A DNA stretch of 64,000 nucleotides from Methylobacterium sp. E-005 (GCF_022829725.1 NZ_JAKSYG010000209.1:62001-126000), one strand, 5' to 3'. Shown: positions 45,659 through 55,020, counted from the first letter of the stretch. The notes: generated by a model from the letters alone, not told the origin. Translations and numbers: made by a program.

Positions 45659-46855
45659 ATGGATTCCGATACGCTGTCCCGCCGCACCCTGCGCTTCGTC
45701 AACGTCGCGCACGCCCTCGATCATTTCGTCCTGCTGATCTACCCGACCGCGGTGATCGCCATCGCGGCCCAGACCGGGCTCGGCTACGGCGAGCTGATCG
45801 GGCTCGCCACCGGGGCCTTCGTGGCCTTCGGCCTGTGCTCCCTGCCAATGGGCTCGCTGGCCGACCGGTTCGGCCGGCGCACCATGCTGGCGGTGTTCTT
45901 CTTCGGCTACGGGTTCTCGTGCCTCGGCGTCGCCACGGCCTCGACGCCGCTGGCCTTCGCCCTCTGGCTGTGCGTCCTCGGGCTCGCCTCGGCGATCTAC
46001 CATCCGGTCGGCTCAGCCATGCTGGTGACCCACGCCCGGCGGCTCGGCCGCGATCTCGGCCTCAACGGCGTCTGGGGGAATTTCGGCGCGGCCTCGGCCT
46101 CCGGCGTCACGGCGCTGCTCGCCGCCACGATCAGCTGGCGCGCGGCCTTCGTGGTGCCGGGCCTGATCTGCCTCGCCTGCGGGGCAGCCTTCGTGGCGCT
46201 GGTTCCGGGTGACGGCGAGGGCGGCGGCAAGAAGGCTGGCGGCGCGGCGGTGATCCCCGTCACGCGGCCCTGGGCCCTGATGGCGATGTTCGCCCTGGCG
46301 ATCTTCGCGGGCGGCCTGACCTTCAACCTGACGACGATCAGCCTGCCCAAGGTGATCGACGAGGGCGTCGGCCATGCCCTGCCGCTGGCGCTCACCGGCT
46401 CGATCGCCACGGTGGTGTTCCTGTTCGGCGCGCTGATGCAGCTCGCCATGGGCCGCCTGATCGACCGCTACAGCCTGCCGGCTTTGTTCGTGGCGCTCTC
46501 GGTGCTGCAGCCGCTGGGGCTCGGGATCGCGGCCGTCTCCACCGGCCTGCCGCTGCTCGTCGGGCTCGTGATCGCCATGACGGCAATTTACGGGCAAGTG
46601 GTGATCAACGACGCGATGATCGCCCGCTACGTGCCCCCGGCCTATCGGGCCCGGGCCTACAGCGTGCGCTACTTCGTGGGCTTCACGGCGAGCGGCTTCG
46701 TGGTGCCGGCGATCGCCCTGCTGCACGATCGCGGCGGCTTCGGGCTGGTGCTCGGCGCGGCCTCGGCCTGCGGCGCGGTGATCTGGCTGTCGGCGATCGG
46801 CTTCCTGAGGCTGACGCAGGGCGGTGACCGGCCTACCCTGGCGGCCGCCGAATAG
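45659..46855 (+). CDS. MFS transporter, 12-helix type
   Basis: 398 residues behind an AGGAGGAT site. Twelve helices; motif A reads GSLADRFGRRTMLAVFFFGYG. It resembles fosmidomycin-resistance (Fsr) and YnfM-type carriers (FVNVAHALDHFVLLIYPTAVIAIA at the start). Direction and substrate are unknown. Control by the divergent AraC regulator is inferred from position. Confidence 0.9.
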   Translation: MDSDTLSRRTLRFVNVAHALDHFVLLIYPTAVIAIAAQTGLGYGELIGLATGAFVAFGLCSLPMGSLADRFGRRTMLAVFFFGYGFSCLGVATASTPLAFALWLCVLGLASAIYHPVGSAMLVTHARRLGRDLGLNGVWGNFGAASASGVTALLAATISWRAAFVVPGLICLACGAAFVALVPGDGEGGGKKAGGAAVIPVTRPWALMAMFALAIFAGGLTFNLTTISLPKVIDEGVGHALPLALTGSIATVVFLFGALMQLAMGRLIDRYSLPALFVALSVLQPLGLGIAAVSTGLPLLVGLVIAMTAIYGQVVINDAMIARYVPPAYRARAYSVRYFVGFTASGFVVPAIALLHDRGGFGLVLGAASACGAVIWLSAIGFLRLTQGGDRPTLAAAE

Positions 46856-46919
46856 CGCGGCGGTTTGCGGGTCCGGGCCTGCGCTGCTACGCGGCGGCCG
46901 TCCGATCCGAGAGCGCACC

Positions 46920-47444
46920 GTGACAGCCTTGTCCCTCGTCGTCCGGCCGGAGCGGCCGGAGGATGCCCCCGCCATCGCGCGCCTCCAGGCCCGGGCCTTC
47001 GGTCCCGGCCGCTTCGCCCGCACCGCCTACCGCCTGCGCGAGGGGGCGGCCGAGCGGATCGATCTCGGCGTCACCGCCTGGGTCGGCAGCTTTCTGGTGG
47101 GCTCGGTGCGGATGGGACCGGTCCGCACTGGCGCGACGCCCTTCGTGATGCTGGGCCCGCTCGCGGTGGATCCGAGTTTCGAAGGCCGCGGCATCGGCGG
47201 CACCCTCACCCGTGCGGCGATCGCGACGACGCATCAGGCAGGCGACGGGTTAATAATGCTGGTGGGGGACGGGCCCTATTACAGCCGGTTCGGCTTCACG
47301 CCGGTGCCGCCGGGGCGCCTGACTCTGCCGGGGCCGGTCGATCCGGCGCGGCTCCTGTGGCTGGACTTGGAAGCAGGGTTTTCCGAACGCATCTCCGGCC
47401 CGGTCGAGGCCGTGCGCGCCAAAGCGCACGGCCCCTCGGATTAG
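46920..47444 (+). CDS. GNAT N-acetyltransferase
   Basis: 174 residues from GTG 46920. GNAT fold: LVVRPERPEDAPAIARLQARAF, then the acetyl-CoA site MLGPLAVDPSFEGRGIGGTLTRAA, and a YYSRFGFTPVPPG block typical of the YhbS group. Substrate unknown. 64 bases after the MFS gene, possibly co-transcribed. Confidence 0.88.
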   Translation: MTALSLVVRPERPEDAPAIARLQARAFGPGRFARTAYRLREGAAERIDLGVTAWVGSFLVGSVRMGPVRTGATPFVMLGPLAVDPSFEGRGIGGTLTRAAIATTHQAGDGLIMLVGDGPYYSRFGFTPVPPGRLTLPGPVDPARLLWLDLEAGFSERISGPVEAVRAKAHGPSD

Positions 47445-47492
47445 CGGACCGCCCCGACCGGTCGGCCGATCAATGGGGCGGATCGCCGGCGA

Positions 47493-47753
47493 TCAGCGGC
47501 GGGTGCCGGTACCGCTGGTGCCGGAGGTTCCGGTTCCCGAGCCGCCCATCCGCGAGGTCGAGCCGGTCGAGTCCGAGGTGCCGGACTTCATCTCGTGGCC
47601 GGGCGCGTAGCCGGATGCACCGGGGCTGCCGGGCCGGCTACCGTGGTCCTGCATCTCGTGACCGGGCGTCCGCGAGGCGGCACCCTGCTCGGCCGCGAGG
47701 GCGGTTCCGCCGAGGGCCAGCGTGGCCAGGATGATGATGGGTAAGCGCGGCAT
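47493..47753 (-). CDS. Small secreted Gly/Ser/Thr-rich protein
   Basis: 86 residues from the ATG at 47753. Signal peptide MPRLPIIILATLALGGTALAAE, then GHEM repeated twice (TPGHEMQDHG and APGHEMKSGT) and a low-complexity C-terminus of repeated SGTGTSGT units. Periplasmic or surface; function unknown. The ribosome binding site is AGGAGG, about 5 bases before the start. Confidence 0.75.
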   Translation of the reverse strand: MPRLPIIILATLALGGTALAAEQGAASRTPGHEMQDHGSRPGSPGASGYAPGHEMKSGTSDSTGSTSRMGGSGTGTSGTSGTGTRR

Positions 47754-47846
47754 GGCGTTTTCCTCCTGTCGGGGCCTCTCAATGCCGAACCCGCCGAGAC
47801 CGTTCCGAGACGGTCGTCCGGGCCGCGTCATGCGCCCGGATGGGCC

Positions 47847-49028
47847 TCACGCCCGCCGAAGCGCCAGGGCCGCGATCAGCCCGGCCGAGAGGAGTGCCAA
47901 CGCCACCGGCGTCGCGGAAGTGGCGGGCCACGCGGAGGCGGCGGCCGTGAAGATCGCCCCGAAGGTCATCTGCGTGAACCCGTAGAGGCTGCTGGCCGAG
48001 CCCGCCGCATGCGGATCGACGTTCATCAGCCCCGCCACCGCATTGGGGCTCAGCAGGCCGACGCCCACCGCGTAGGCGAAGAGCGGCGCGATCAGGCTGC
48101 CGACGCCGAGCATCCCCGTGCGATCCACCACCAACAGCGTCAGCGCCGCCAGGATACAGAGGAGGTTGCCACGCCGCGCGGCTTTCCGGATCGGCACCCG
48201 CGCGGCGAGCCGGCTCGCCAGGACCGCCCCGCCGACCATGCCGAACACCACGATCAGGCAATCGAACCCAACCTCCTGCGACGAGCGCCCAAGCCGGTCG
48301 ACCAGCAGGAACGGCGCCACCGCCAGGAAGGCGTAGAGGCTTGTGCCGCCGCAGGCCCCCGCCACGAGATAGGCGCGGAAGACCGGGATCCGCACGAGCC
48401 GGAAATAGCCCGCCAGCACCGCGACGAAGCCGGGCAGCGCCACCTTGTGCCGGTTGGTCTCGGGCAGGGTGAACAGCACCAGGGCACCGAGCACCGCCAC
48501 GAGGCCGGCCAGCACCACGAACACCGCCCGCCAGCCGAAGGCCTCGTTGACCAAACCGCCGATCGCCGGCGCCAGGGCGGGAGTGAGCGTCATCGCGGTG
48601 GTGAGGATCGCGAGCTTGCGGGCGGCGTCCTCGCGGGTCGAGACGTCGCGCACCATGGCACGGCCGATCACCAGGGAGCCGCAGGCCCCGAGCGACTGGA
48701 GCACCCGCGCCACCAGCAGCACGCCGATATTGGGCGCCGGGATCGCGAGCAGCAGCCCGGCGAGGTAGAGACCCAGCCCGCCGATCAGGACCGGCCGCCG
48801 GCCGTAGCGGTCCGACAACGGGCCGTAGAGGAGCTGCCCGCCCGCGAGGCCGATCAGGTAGACCGTGATGGTGAGCTGCGCACCAGCCGCGTTGGTGCCG
48901 AGATCGACGGCGACGGCGGCCAGCGCCGGCACGAAGATATGCAGCGCCACCGTCCCGGTCATGGTCACGGCGACGAGCAGCGGGAGCGGCGCCCGGCGCT
49001 CCGCGACTTCGGGACTTCGGTCAGCCAA
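47847..49028 (-). CDS. MFS drug exporter, Bcr/CflA type
   Basis: 393 residues from a TTG (49028) behind a weak AGGA. Twelve helices; motif A is QLLYGPLSDRYGRRPVLIGG and the antiporter motif C reads ALAPAIGGLVNEAFGWR. The branch exports drugs such as bicyclomycin and sulfonamides. No regulator is adjacent. Confidence 0.9.
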   Translation of the reverse strand: MADRSPEVAERRAPLPLLVAVTMTGTVALHIFVPALAAVAVDLGTNAAGAQLTITVYLIGLAGGQLLYGPLSDRYGRRPVLIGGLGLYLAGLLLAIPAPNIGVLLVARVLQSLGACGSLVIGRAMVRDVSTREDAARKLAILTTAMTLTPALAPAIGGLVNEAFGWRAVFVVLAGLVAVLGALVLFTLPETNRHKVALPGFVAVLAGYFRLVRIPVFRAYLVAGACGGTSLYAFLAVAPFLLVDRLGRSSQEVGFDCLIVVFGMVGGAVLASRLAARVPIRKAARRGNLLCILAALTLLVVDRTGMLGVGSLIAPLFAYAVGVGLLSPNAVAGLMNVDPHAAGSASSLYGFTQMTFGAIFTAAASAWPATSATPVALALLSAGLIAALALRRA

Positions 49029-49168
49029 GGGGTCCTACGCGGTTTCCAGTCCGACAGGATGCCGGAGCGCCCTCGCCCTACAGCAAGGGCCGGGCCCGGA
49101 GCCATGCCGATGGAACGCGGCTGTCAGGCGGAGCCGGGACGCGCGCACGCGCCCGGCCGTGCCTGTCC

Positions 49169-50149
49169 CTACTGCTTCGGAAGCGGCTGCGGGGCCGGAA
49201 GCGGTGCGTTCGGATCCTTGGTCGGAACACCGACATTGAGGTCCTTGGCCCGCTCCACCGCCTCGGGGTTGGCCTGGGCGGCCGGCTCCTTGGCGGCCGG
49301 CGCCGTCGGGGCGGTCGGCTCGGCGGGGATCACGCTCGACGGCTGGCCCTGCTGGTCGCCATCATGGGCATCGGCGGGCGGCGCTGGGGCATTGCGATCA
49401 CTGGACTCGCTCGGCGCGCGCGGGCTGCCTGGGGACTTCTCCTCGACCGGCTTGGCGGTGCTGGTATCGGCGGGCTTCGCCGGGCTGTCCTTGCCCTCCG
49501 ACGGCTTGGAGGCGGCCGGATGCGCAGCGGTCGGCTTGTCGGCGGGTGCGGCGGCCGGCTTGTCCTCAGGCTTCGCCGCCGCCGGGGCGGCCGCGGGCGG
49601 CGCCTCGGACTTCTCGACGGCCGGCAGCGGCTTCGGGGTCTCGGCGTTCGTGCGCAGATAGGCGATGACGTTGGCACGCTCCTGGGGCGAGGCGATGCCG
49701 GCGAAGGCCATCTTGGTGCCCTTCACGTAGCCCTTCGGGTTCGTCAGGAACTCGTCGAGATCCGCGTAGGTCCAGGTACCGCCCTTCTCCTTCATGCCGG
49801 CTGAATAGTCGAAGCCCGGATGCGAGCCCTTTGGTCGCTCCACCACGCCGTAGAGGTCAGGCCCGACCTTGTTCGGGCCGCCCTTCTCGAAGTTGTGGCA
49901 CGCATGGCAGGCCTTGGTACCGGCCTCGCCCTTCTCGACATTGGCGCTCGCCAGCCGGACCGCGATCGGCTCGACCTTGGCCTCCGGCGCCGCGGCGGCC
50001 GCCTCCGGCTGGGGCTCGGGCAGGTCGTAGCCGGCTTTGCCCGCCGGCTTCGGATGGTAGATCAATTCGGCGACGAAACCCGATCCGGCCGCGAACAGAA
50101 GAGCGCCGAGGACTGCGCCCAGGACCTTGTTCACCTCGAACGAGTTCAT
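49169..50149 (-). CDS. cycM: Membrane-anchored cytochrome c (CycM-like) with long Pro/Ala tail
   Basis: 326 residues. An N-terminal helix (LGAVLGALLFAAGSGFVAEL) that anchors the protein, a short Pro/Ala spacer, then a class I cytochrome c domain: haem site CHACH (81-85), NKVGPDLYGVVERPKGSHPGFDYS, the axial Met in GTKMAFAG, and the C-terminal helix ERANVIAYLRT. This is the CycM/cytochrome c552 family, which passes electrons to the aa3 oxidase. After residue 185 comes a low-complexity tail of about 140 residues (Pro, Ala, Lys, Glu), about doubling the usual length. It is divergent from kdsB, as in other Rhizobiales. Confidence 0.9.
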   Translation of the reverse strand: MNSFEVNKVLGAVLGALLFAAGSGFVAELIYHPKPAGKAGYDLPEPQPEAAAAAPEAKVEPIAVRLASANVEKGEAGTKACHACHNFEKGGPNKVGPDLYGVVERPKGSHPGFDYSAGMKEKGGTWTYADLDEFLTNPKGYVKGTKMAFAGIASPQERANVIAYLRTNAETPKPLPAVEKSEAPPAAAPAAAKPEDKPAAAPADKPTAAHPAASKPSEGKDSPAKPADTSTAKPVEEKSPGSPRAPSESSDRNAPAPPADAHDGDQQGQPSSVIPAEPTAPTAPAAKEPAAQANPEAVERAKDLNVGVPTKDPNAPLPAPQPLPKQ

Positions 50150-50492
50150 GCTCTTCTCGCGTCTCGCCCGGACCCGTCGCGCGCCTGATCACGGGCGAGC
50201 GAGCTTGGACGCCGGACATTGGAAGATTTCGAGGTTGCCTTAGCCGTTCCGGACGGTCCCTGACAATGCCAGCGAGAGCCCCCGCGTCGCTCAGGCGCAG
50301 AATTGTGCCGTTGAATCGTCAAGCTTGTCACCATCTGGCATCTTTTTGCCGAGGCCCTGTCCCCGCCGAGGGGACGAACAGAGGACGCGGAGGGGACGAC
50401 AATCGGGAGCCGGCCTGTTAAGCAGCCGGCCCGCCTGCGCGCGCGGCCGCTCTCCTCCGGGCGTGCGGCACGAATCGTCTCGTTCGAACGCG
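50150..50492. other. Divergent intergenic region between cycM and kdsB
   Basis: About 340 bases. A GCCGGC inverted repeat with a 10-base loop (50409-50430) is visible, without a U run. AT-richer patches near 50300-50350 may hold promoters. No gene seen. Confidence 0.5.
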
Positions 50493-51236
50493 ATGTCCGA
50501 TCCCCTGGTCCTGATTCCGGCGCGCCTTGCGGCGACCCGCCTGCCCAGCAAGCCGCTGGCCGACATCGCCGGCGAGGCGATGATCGTTCATGTCTGGCGC
50601 CGGGCGGTCGAGGCCGGAATCGGGCCCGTAGTTGTGGCCACCGACACGAAGGAGATCGCCCGGGTCGTGGAGGCCGCGGGCGGCTTGGCGGTGATGACCC
50701 GCTCCGACCATCCCTCGGGTTCCGACCGGCTCGCCGAGGCGCTGGAGATCGTCGATCCGGAAGGGCGCCACGACGTGGTCGTCAATGTGCAGGGCGATCT
50801 GCCGACCATCGATCCGGCGATCATCGGCGCCTCCGTGCTACCGCTGGCCGACCGCACCGTCGACATCGTCACGCTCTGCGCGCCGATCAGCGATCCGCAC
50901 GAGGCCGACAATCCGAACGTGGTGAAGCTGGTCGGTCATGCGGTCGGACCCGGGCGGCTGCGCGCCCTCTACTTCACCCGGGCCCGCGCCCCCTGGGGCG
51001 ACGGACCGCTCTGGCATCATATCGGCCTCTACGCCTACCGCCGCACGGCGCTCGGCCGCTTCGTTGCCCTGCCGCCGGGCGAACTGGAGCAGCGGGAGAA
51101 GCTGGAGCAGCTCCGGGCGCTGGAGGCCGGCATGCGCATCGACGCCGTGATCGTCGACGACCTGCCGCTGGGCGTCGACACCCCCGCCGACCTGGAGCGC
51201 GCCCGCGCCCTGCTCCAGGGCCGGCGCCTGAACTGA
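50493..51236 (+). CDS. kdsB: 3-deoxy-manno-octulosonate cytidylyltransferase
   Basis: 247 residues. Makes CMP-Kdo for lipopolysaccharide. Start LVLIPARLAATRLPSKPLADIAGEAM, then VVATDTKEIA, the HPSGSDRLAEAL block, VNVQGDLPTIDP, and the HHIGLYAYRRTALGRFVALPPGELEQREKLEQLRALE signature. The start ATG 50493 is set by homology; the longer frame adds unrelated residues. pheA follows after 23 bases. Confidence 0.96.
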   Translation: MSDPLVLIPARLAATRLPSKPLADIAGEAMIVHVWRRAVEAGIGPVVVATDTKEIARVVEAAGGLAVMTRSDHPSGSDRLAEALEIVDPEGRHDVVVNVQGDLPTIDPAIIGASVLPLADRTVDIVTLCAPISDPHEADNPNVVKLVGHAVGPGRLRALYFTRARAPWGDGPLWHHIGLYAYRRTALGRFVALPPGELEQREKLEQLRALEAGMRIDAVIVDDLPLGVDTPADLERARALLQGRRLN

Positions 51237-51259
51237 CCGCGCGCACGAATATCGAGGCC

Positions 51260-52117
51260 ATGACGGACCGCACCATCGCCTATCAGGGCGAACCCGGAGC
51301 CAACTCACACATCATCTGCTCGGAGGCGTATCCGGATTGGACGCCCCTGCCCTGTGCCAGCTTCGAGGATGCCTTCGCGGCGGTCACGGAGGGCCGGGCC
51401 CAGCGGGCCATGATCCCGATCGAGAACTCGATCGCGGGCCGCGTTGCCGACATCCACCACCTGATCCCGCTCTCGCCGCTGCACATCGTGGCCGAGCACT
51501 TCCTGCCGATCCATTTTCAGCTGATGGTGCTGCCGAGCACGCGGATCGAGGCGCTGAAGAGCGTCCACAGCCACGTCCACGCCCTCGGCCAGTGCCGGCG
51601 GATCATCCGGCGCCTCGGGCTGAAGGCGGTGGTGGCGGGCGACACCGCCGGGGCAGCGCGGGAGATCAAGGATCTCGGCGATCCGAGCCGGGCGGCCCTG
51701 GCGCCCGCTTTGGCCGCCGAGGTCTACGGGCTCGACATCCTGGCGCGCGACGTCGAGGACGAGGCGCACAACACCACCCGCTTCGTGGTGTTTTCGCCCG
51801 AGGCCGAGCCGGTGGCGCCGGGGACGGGACCTTGCGTTACGAGCTTCGTCTTCCGCGTGCGCAACATTCCGGCCGCGCTCTACAAGGCGCTCGGTGGCTT
51901 CGCGACGAACGGCGTCAACATGTCGAAGCTCGAGAGCTACATGATGGACGGCGAGTTCACCGCCACGCAGTTCTACGCGGAGGTGGACGGCCACCCCGAG
52001 GATCCGGGCCTCGCCCGGGCGCTCGACGAGTTGGGCTTCTTCTCCCGCGAATTGCGGGTGATCGGCACCTATCCGGCGCACCCGTTCCGCGAGGCGGCGC
52101 GGCCTCCGGCGGAGTGA
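51260..52117 (+). CDS. pheA: Prephenate dehydratase
   Basis: 285 residues. Converts prephenate to phenylpyruvate in Phe synthesis. The catalytic domain shows IAYQGEPGANSH, MIPIENSIAGRVADIHHLI and the TRF motif in NTTRFVVF; an ACT domain for Phe feedback follows (SFVFRVRNIPAALYKALGGFATNGVNMSKLESYM). It lacks a fused chorismate mutase, which is supplied by the separate gene at 14484. kdsB-pheA is a common Rhizobiales pair. Confidence 0.96.
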   Translation: MTDRTIAYQGEPGANSHIICSEAYPDWTPLPCASFEDAFAAVTEGRAQRAMIPIENSIAGRVADIHHLIPLSPLHIVAEHFLPIHFQLMVLPSTRIEALKSVHSHVHALGQCRRIIRRLGLKAVVAGDTAGAAREIKDLGDPSRAALAPALAAEVYGLDILARDVEDEAHNTTRFVVFSPEAEPVAPGTGPCVTSFVFRVRNIPAALYKALGGFATNGVNMSKLESYMMDGEFTATQFYAEVDGHPEDPGLARALDELGFFSRELRVIGTYPAHPFREAARPPAE

Positions 52118-52183
52118 CAGGCGCGGGACGGTACGTCTTGCCCCGTCATTACCGGAACGACGTTTTTCTAACCACGCTTCGGC

Positions 52184-52408
52184 ATGGGCCTTCGGTGGGA
52201 TCCCGATAAGGATGCAGCGAATCGAGCTAAGCATCTCATCGGATTCCGACAGGCTGCGGAGAGCTTTCGGAGTTTCCGGCTGGCTCGTGAAGACAGGCGC
52301 CGCGACGACGGCGAGCGCCGGTTCATCGGCCTGGGGCTCTACGATGAAGCAGTGCTGCGGGTCGTCTATGTCGAACGCGACAACGATATCCGCATTATTT
52401 CGGCATAA
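52184..52408 (+). CDS. brnT: BrnT-type toxin, short C-terminus
   Basis: 74 residues. RelE-like ribonuclease toxin of the BrnT family: LRWDPDKDAANRAKHLIGFRQAAESF, then RRFIGLGLYDEAVLRVVYVERDNDIRIISA. Normal BrnT proteins continue about 10-15 residues past RIISA with an Arg-rich segment; this one stops there, so activity may be altered. The antitoxin gene follows after 11 bases. Confidence 0.85.
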   Translation: MGLRWDPDKDAANRAKHLIGFRQAAESFRSFRLAREDRRRDDGERRFIGLGLYDEAVLRVVYVERDNDIRIISA

Positions 52409-52419
52409 GGCGAACCGCC

Positions 52420-52752
52420 ATGACAGGCAGGTCTACGCAGAAGCCGGAGCCCGCGCGCAGGGCAACCGTCCGGTTTGAAGGGTTCGAGGACATGCCGGCG
52501 GCCGAACCGCTCCGCGATGCCTTCAAAGACATGGGCGATGCGGAGATCGAACGGCGCGCGGCCACAGATCCCGATGCCGGCGCGGTTCCCGCCGGTTTTC
52601 GGGACGAAGCGGATGCTGTGCTGCCCGAGGTCAAGGAGCAGATCACGCTTCGACTCGACGCGGAGGTGCTGCGACACTTCCGGAGTTCCGGAACGGGTTA
52701 TCAAACCCGGATCAACGCGGTGCGGATGAGCTATGTGCGGGCCCAGGAGTAG
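52420..52752 (+). CDS. brnA: BrnA-type antitoxin
   Basis: 110 residues. The C-terminal half has the ribbon-helix-helix-like BrnA motif KEQITLRLDAEVLRHFRSSGTGYQTRINAVRMSYV, which binds DNA and represses the operon. The N-terminal half is longer than usual and acidic (EGFEDMPAAEPLRDAFKDMGDAEIERRA) and should wrap the toxin. The pair is expected to be autoregulated. Confidence 0.87.
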   Translation: MTGRSTQKPEPARRATVRFEGFEDMPAAEPLRDAFKDMGDAEIERRAATDPDAGAVPAGFRDEADAVLPEVKEQITLRLDAEVLRHFRSSGTGYQTRINAVRMSYVRAQE

Positions 52753-52770
52753 CGGCGATAGCTTGAATTT

Positions 52771-53496
52771 TCACTCCCGCCGCAGCACCCGGTCGACCGC
52801 CAGATCCGACCAGAAACCCGGCCTGAAATCCCGCTTGAGCGCCTCCGGATCGTAGATCGTCTCGACCCAGGTCAGGAAGTCGATCCCCTTCGCCTCGCCC
52901 TCGATCCGGTAACGCGCGAAGAAGGCATCGAGGATGCCGGTCTTGGCGAAGCGGAGATGGCCGTAGCGGGCCGAGAGCTGGCGCGCGGCCTCCGCGACGG
53001 GGCGGCCCTCATGCAGGATCAAATAGAGCGCCGAGGCGAGTCCCGCCCGGTCGGCGCCCGACTTGCAGTGCATCACGGCCGGATACTCGATGCCGGCGAA
53101 GAACGCCTTGGCGGCCAGGATTGTCGCCCGGTCCGGCGCCTCCCGGGAGCGCAGCACGAACTCGACGAGCTTCAGCCCGTGACGCTCGCAGGCCTCGCGC
53201 TGCAGCGGCCAGGAGCCGTGCTCGCGCCCGCCGCGCAGCGAGATGATCGTGCGCACGCCCTCGGCCCGGAACCGGGCGAGCTGGTGCGGGCCCGGCTGAG
53301 CCGAGCGCCAGAGCGCCCCCGAGCCGACCCGGTGGCGGTTGAGATAGGCGAGCCGGAACACGCCGTGATCCATCAGCAGCATGTTGGCCCAGGCCCGCAG
53401 CCGGTCGCCCGGACCGGCGATCGGCCGCTCGAAACGGGCGATTCGGGCCATGCGGCGCGCGTAGCGCGTCTCGGGCTTGAGGAAGCGGTTGAACAA
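52771..53496 (-). CDS. Dual-specificity/tyrosine phosphatase-like protein
   Basis: 241 residues from a TTG at 53496 (ATG 53451 possible). The Cys-x5-Arg phosphatase loop is VMHCKSGADRAGLAS. Upstream are GSGALWRSAQPGPHQLARF and TIISLRGGREHGSW, typical of the DSP family of bacterial tyrosine phosphatases. The catalytic Cys and Arg are intact. Substrate unknown. Confidence 0.88.
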   Translation of the reverse strand: MFNRFLKPETRYARRMARIARFERPIAGPGDRLRAWANMLLMDHGVFRLAYLNRHRVGSGALWRSAQPGPHQLARFRAEGVRTIISLRGGREHGSWPLQREACERHGLKLVEFVLRSREAPDRATILAAKAFFAGIEYPAVMHCKSGADRAGLASALYLILHEGRPVAEAARQLSARYGHLRFAKTGILDAFFARYRIEGEAKGIDFLTWVETIYDPEALKRDFRPGFWSDLAVDRVLRRE

Positions 53497-53694
53497 GGCC
53501 GGGCCTGCCGCGGGGAAGGAGCGCGGGCTCTACCAGCCGCCCGCCGGGCCTGCAATTCACCGCCGGACCGCCGCCGCGCGCGCAATCCGCCGGCCTTCGG
53601 CGCCGATCTTGCCTTCACTCTGCCCGGATCGGCATCGAACCTGGGCGGACCGCGCGGGTTATCCGCCGGTTGGACGAGGGGAGGCCCGAAGCCC

Positions 53695-54201
53695 ATGAGC
53701 ACGCGCACCACGAGCATCCGCCGGGCCCGCGAGGCCGATCTCGGCGGCTTGTCCAAGGTGTTCGATGCGTCCTGGCGGGAGGCCTATCGCGGCATCATTC
53801 CGGGCGTCGCCCTGGAGCGGCTGATCGCGAGCCGCGACAGGGCCTGGTGGCGCGGGGCCCTGCGCCGGGGACGACCCATCGCCGTCGTGGAGACGGCGGA
53901 TCTCATCGTCGGCTACGCGGCCTACGGGCGGACCCGCAGCCGGGCCCTCGCCACCGAGGCCGAGATCGATGAATTGTATCTCCTGCCCGAATACCAGGGC
54001 GTCGGCCTCGGCCGCCGCCTGTTCCGGGCGGTCCGCAACGACCTCGCCGATCACGGCCTGACGCGGCTCGGCGTCTGGAGCCTGGAGGACAACGACCGCG
54101 CCGGCGGCTTCTACATGGGCCTCGGCGGCAAACCGGGCCCGCGGGTGCTCGACCGGGTGGCCGGCGTGCCGCTGCCGAAGATCGGCTTCCTGTTCGGCTA
54201 A
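53695..54201 (+). CDS. GNAT N-acetyltransferase
   Basis: 168 residues. GNAT fold: IRRAREADLGGLSKVFDASWREAYRGIIPG, then IDELYLLPEYQGVGLGRRLFRAVRNDL with the acetyl-CoA-binding Q-x-x-G-x-G/A, and LGVWSLEDNDRAGGFYMGLGG. Substrate unknown. It stands alone between the phosphatase and ppa genes. Confidence 0.9.
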   Translation: MSTRTTSIRRAREADLGGLSKVFDASWREAYRGIIPGVALERLIASRDRAWWRGALRRGRPIAVVETADLIVGYAAYGRTRSRALATEAEIDELYLLPEYQGVGLGRRLFRAVRNDLADHGLTRLGVWSLEDNDRAGGFYMGLGGKPGPRVLDRVAGVPLPKIGFLFG

Positions 54202-54314
54202 CGTTTTCCCAAGCCCGTTGCCGGACCGTAGCGGCGACTGATTTGCAAGTTCATGCGGCGCCACTAAGAGAACCGGGACGCCATCGGCCCCCCGGATCCT
54301 GGAAGCGGAACGCC

Positions 54315-54848
54315 ATGAGAATCGACGCCATTTCGCTCGGCAAGAAGCCGCCGCACGACGTCAACGTGATCGTCGAGGTGCCGCTCGGCGGCGAGCCGAT
54401 CAAGTACGAGATGGACAAGGAATCCGGCGCGCTGGTCGTCGACCGGTTCCTGTACACGCCGATGTTCTATCCGGGGAATTACGGTTTCATTCCCCACACC
54501 CTGTCGGGCGACGGCGACCCCTGCGACGTGCTGGTGGCCAACACCCGCGCCGTCCTGCCGGGCGCGATCATCAGCGCGCGCCCCGTGGGCGTGATGGTGA
54601 TGCAGGACGAGGGCGGCGAGGACGAGAAGATCATCGCGGTTCCCTCGCGCCACCTGACCAAGCGCTACGACCGGGTCGAGAACTACACCGACCTGCCCGA
54701 GATCACGATCCAGCAGATCCAGCACTTCTTCGAGCACTACAAGGATCTTGAGCCCGGCAAGTGGGTCAAGTTCGTTCGCTGGGGCGGCAAGGAGGAGGCG
54801 CATCGCCTGATCGAAGAGGCGATCGAGCGCGGCAAGACCAAGGCGTAA
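54315..54848 (+). CDS. ppa: Inorganic pyrophosphatase
   Basis: 177 residues. Family I enzyme that hydrolyses PPi, pulling biosynthesis forward. Signature: DRFLYTPMFYPGNYGFIPHTLSGDGDPCDVLV with the catalytic Asp cluster, then KYEMDKESGALVVD and HFFEHYKDLEPGKWVKF. The start ATG 54315 gives MRIDAISLGKKPPHDVNV, as in other alphaproteobacteria. Confidence 0.97.
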   Translation: MRIDAISLGKKPPHDVNVIVEVPLGGEPIKYEMDKESGALVVDRFLYTPMFYPGNYGFIPHTLSGDGDPCDVLVANTRAVLPGAIISARPVGVMVMQDEGGEDEKIIAVPSRHLTKRYDRVENYTDLPEITIQQIQHFFEHYKDLEPGKWVKFVRWGGKEEAHRLIEEAIERGKTKA

Positions 54849-54923
54849 GCCGGGGCTGTCACGGAGCAGCGCGTCGTCCCCTGCCACGGGAATGGCACGC
54901 CGCTTCCAGCCTGCTGATGCGAG

Positions 54924-54962
54924 CGCACGCCGTCGAAACGGACACCGGTTCGACGGCGTGCG
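54924..54962. terminator. Hairpin after ppa
   Basis: CGCACGCCGTCGAA and TTCGACGGCGTGCG form a perfect 14-bp stem with an 11-base loop, 76 bases after the ppa stop. No U run follows, but position and strength fit a terminator. Confidence 0.6.
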
Positions 54963-55020
54963 CGTCACACTGATCACTTTGAGCCGTGTGGCGTGCGTCT
55001 CGATGCGAAGGGGCCCAGTG

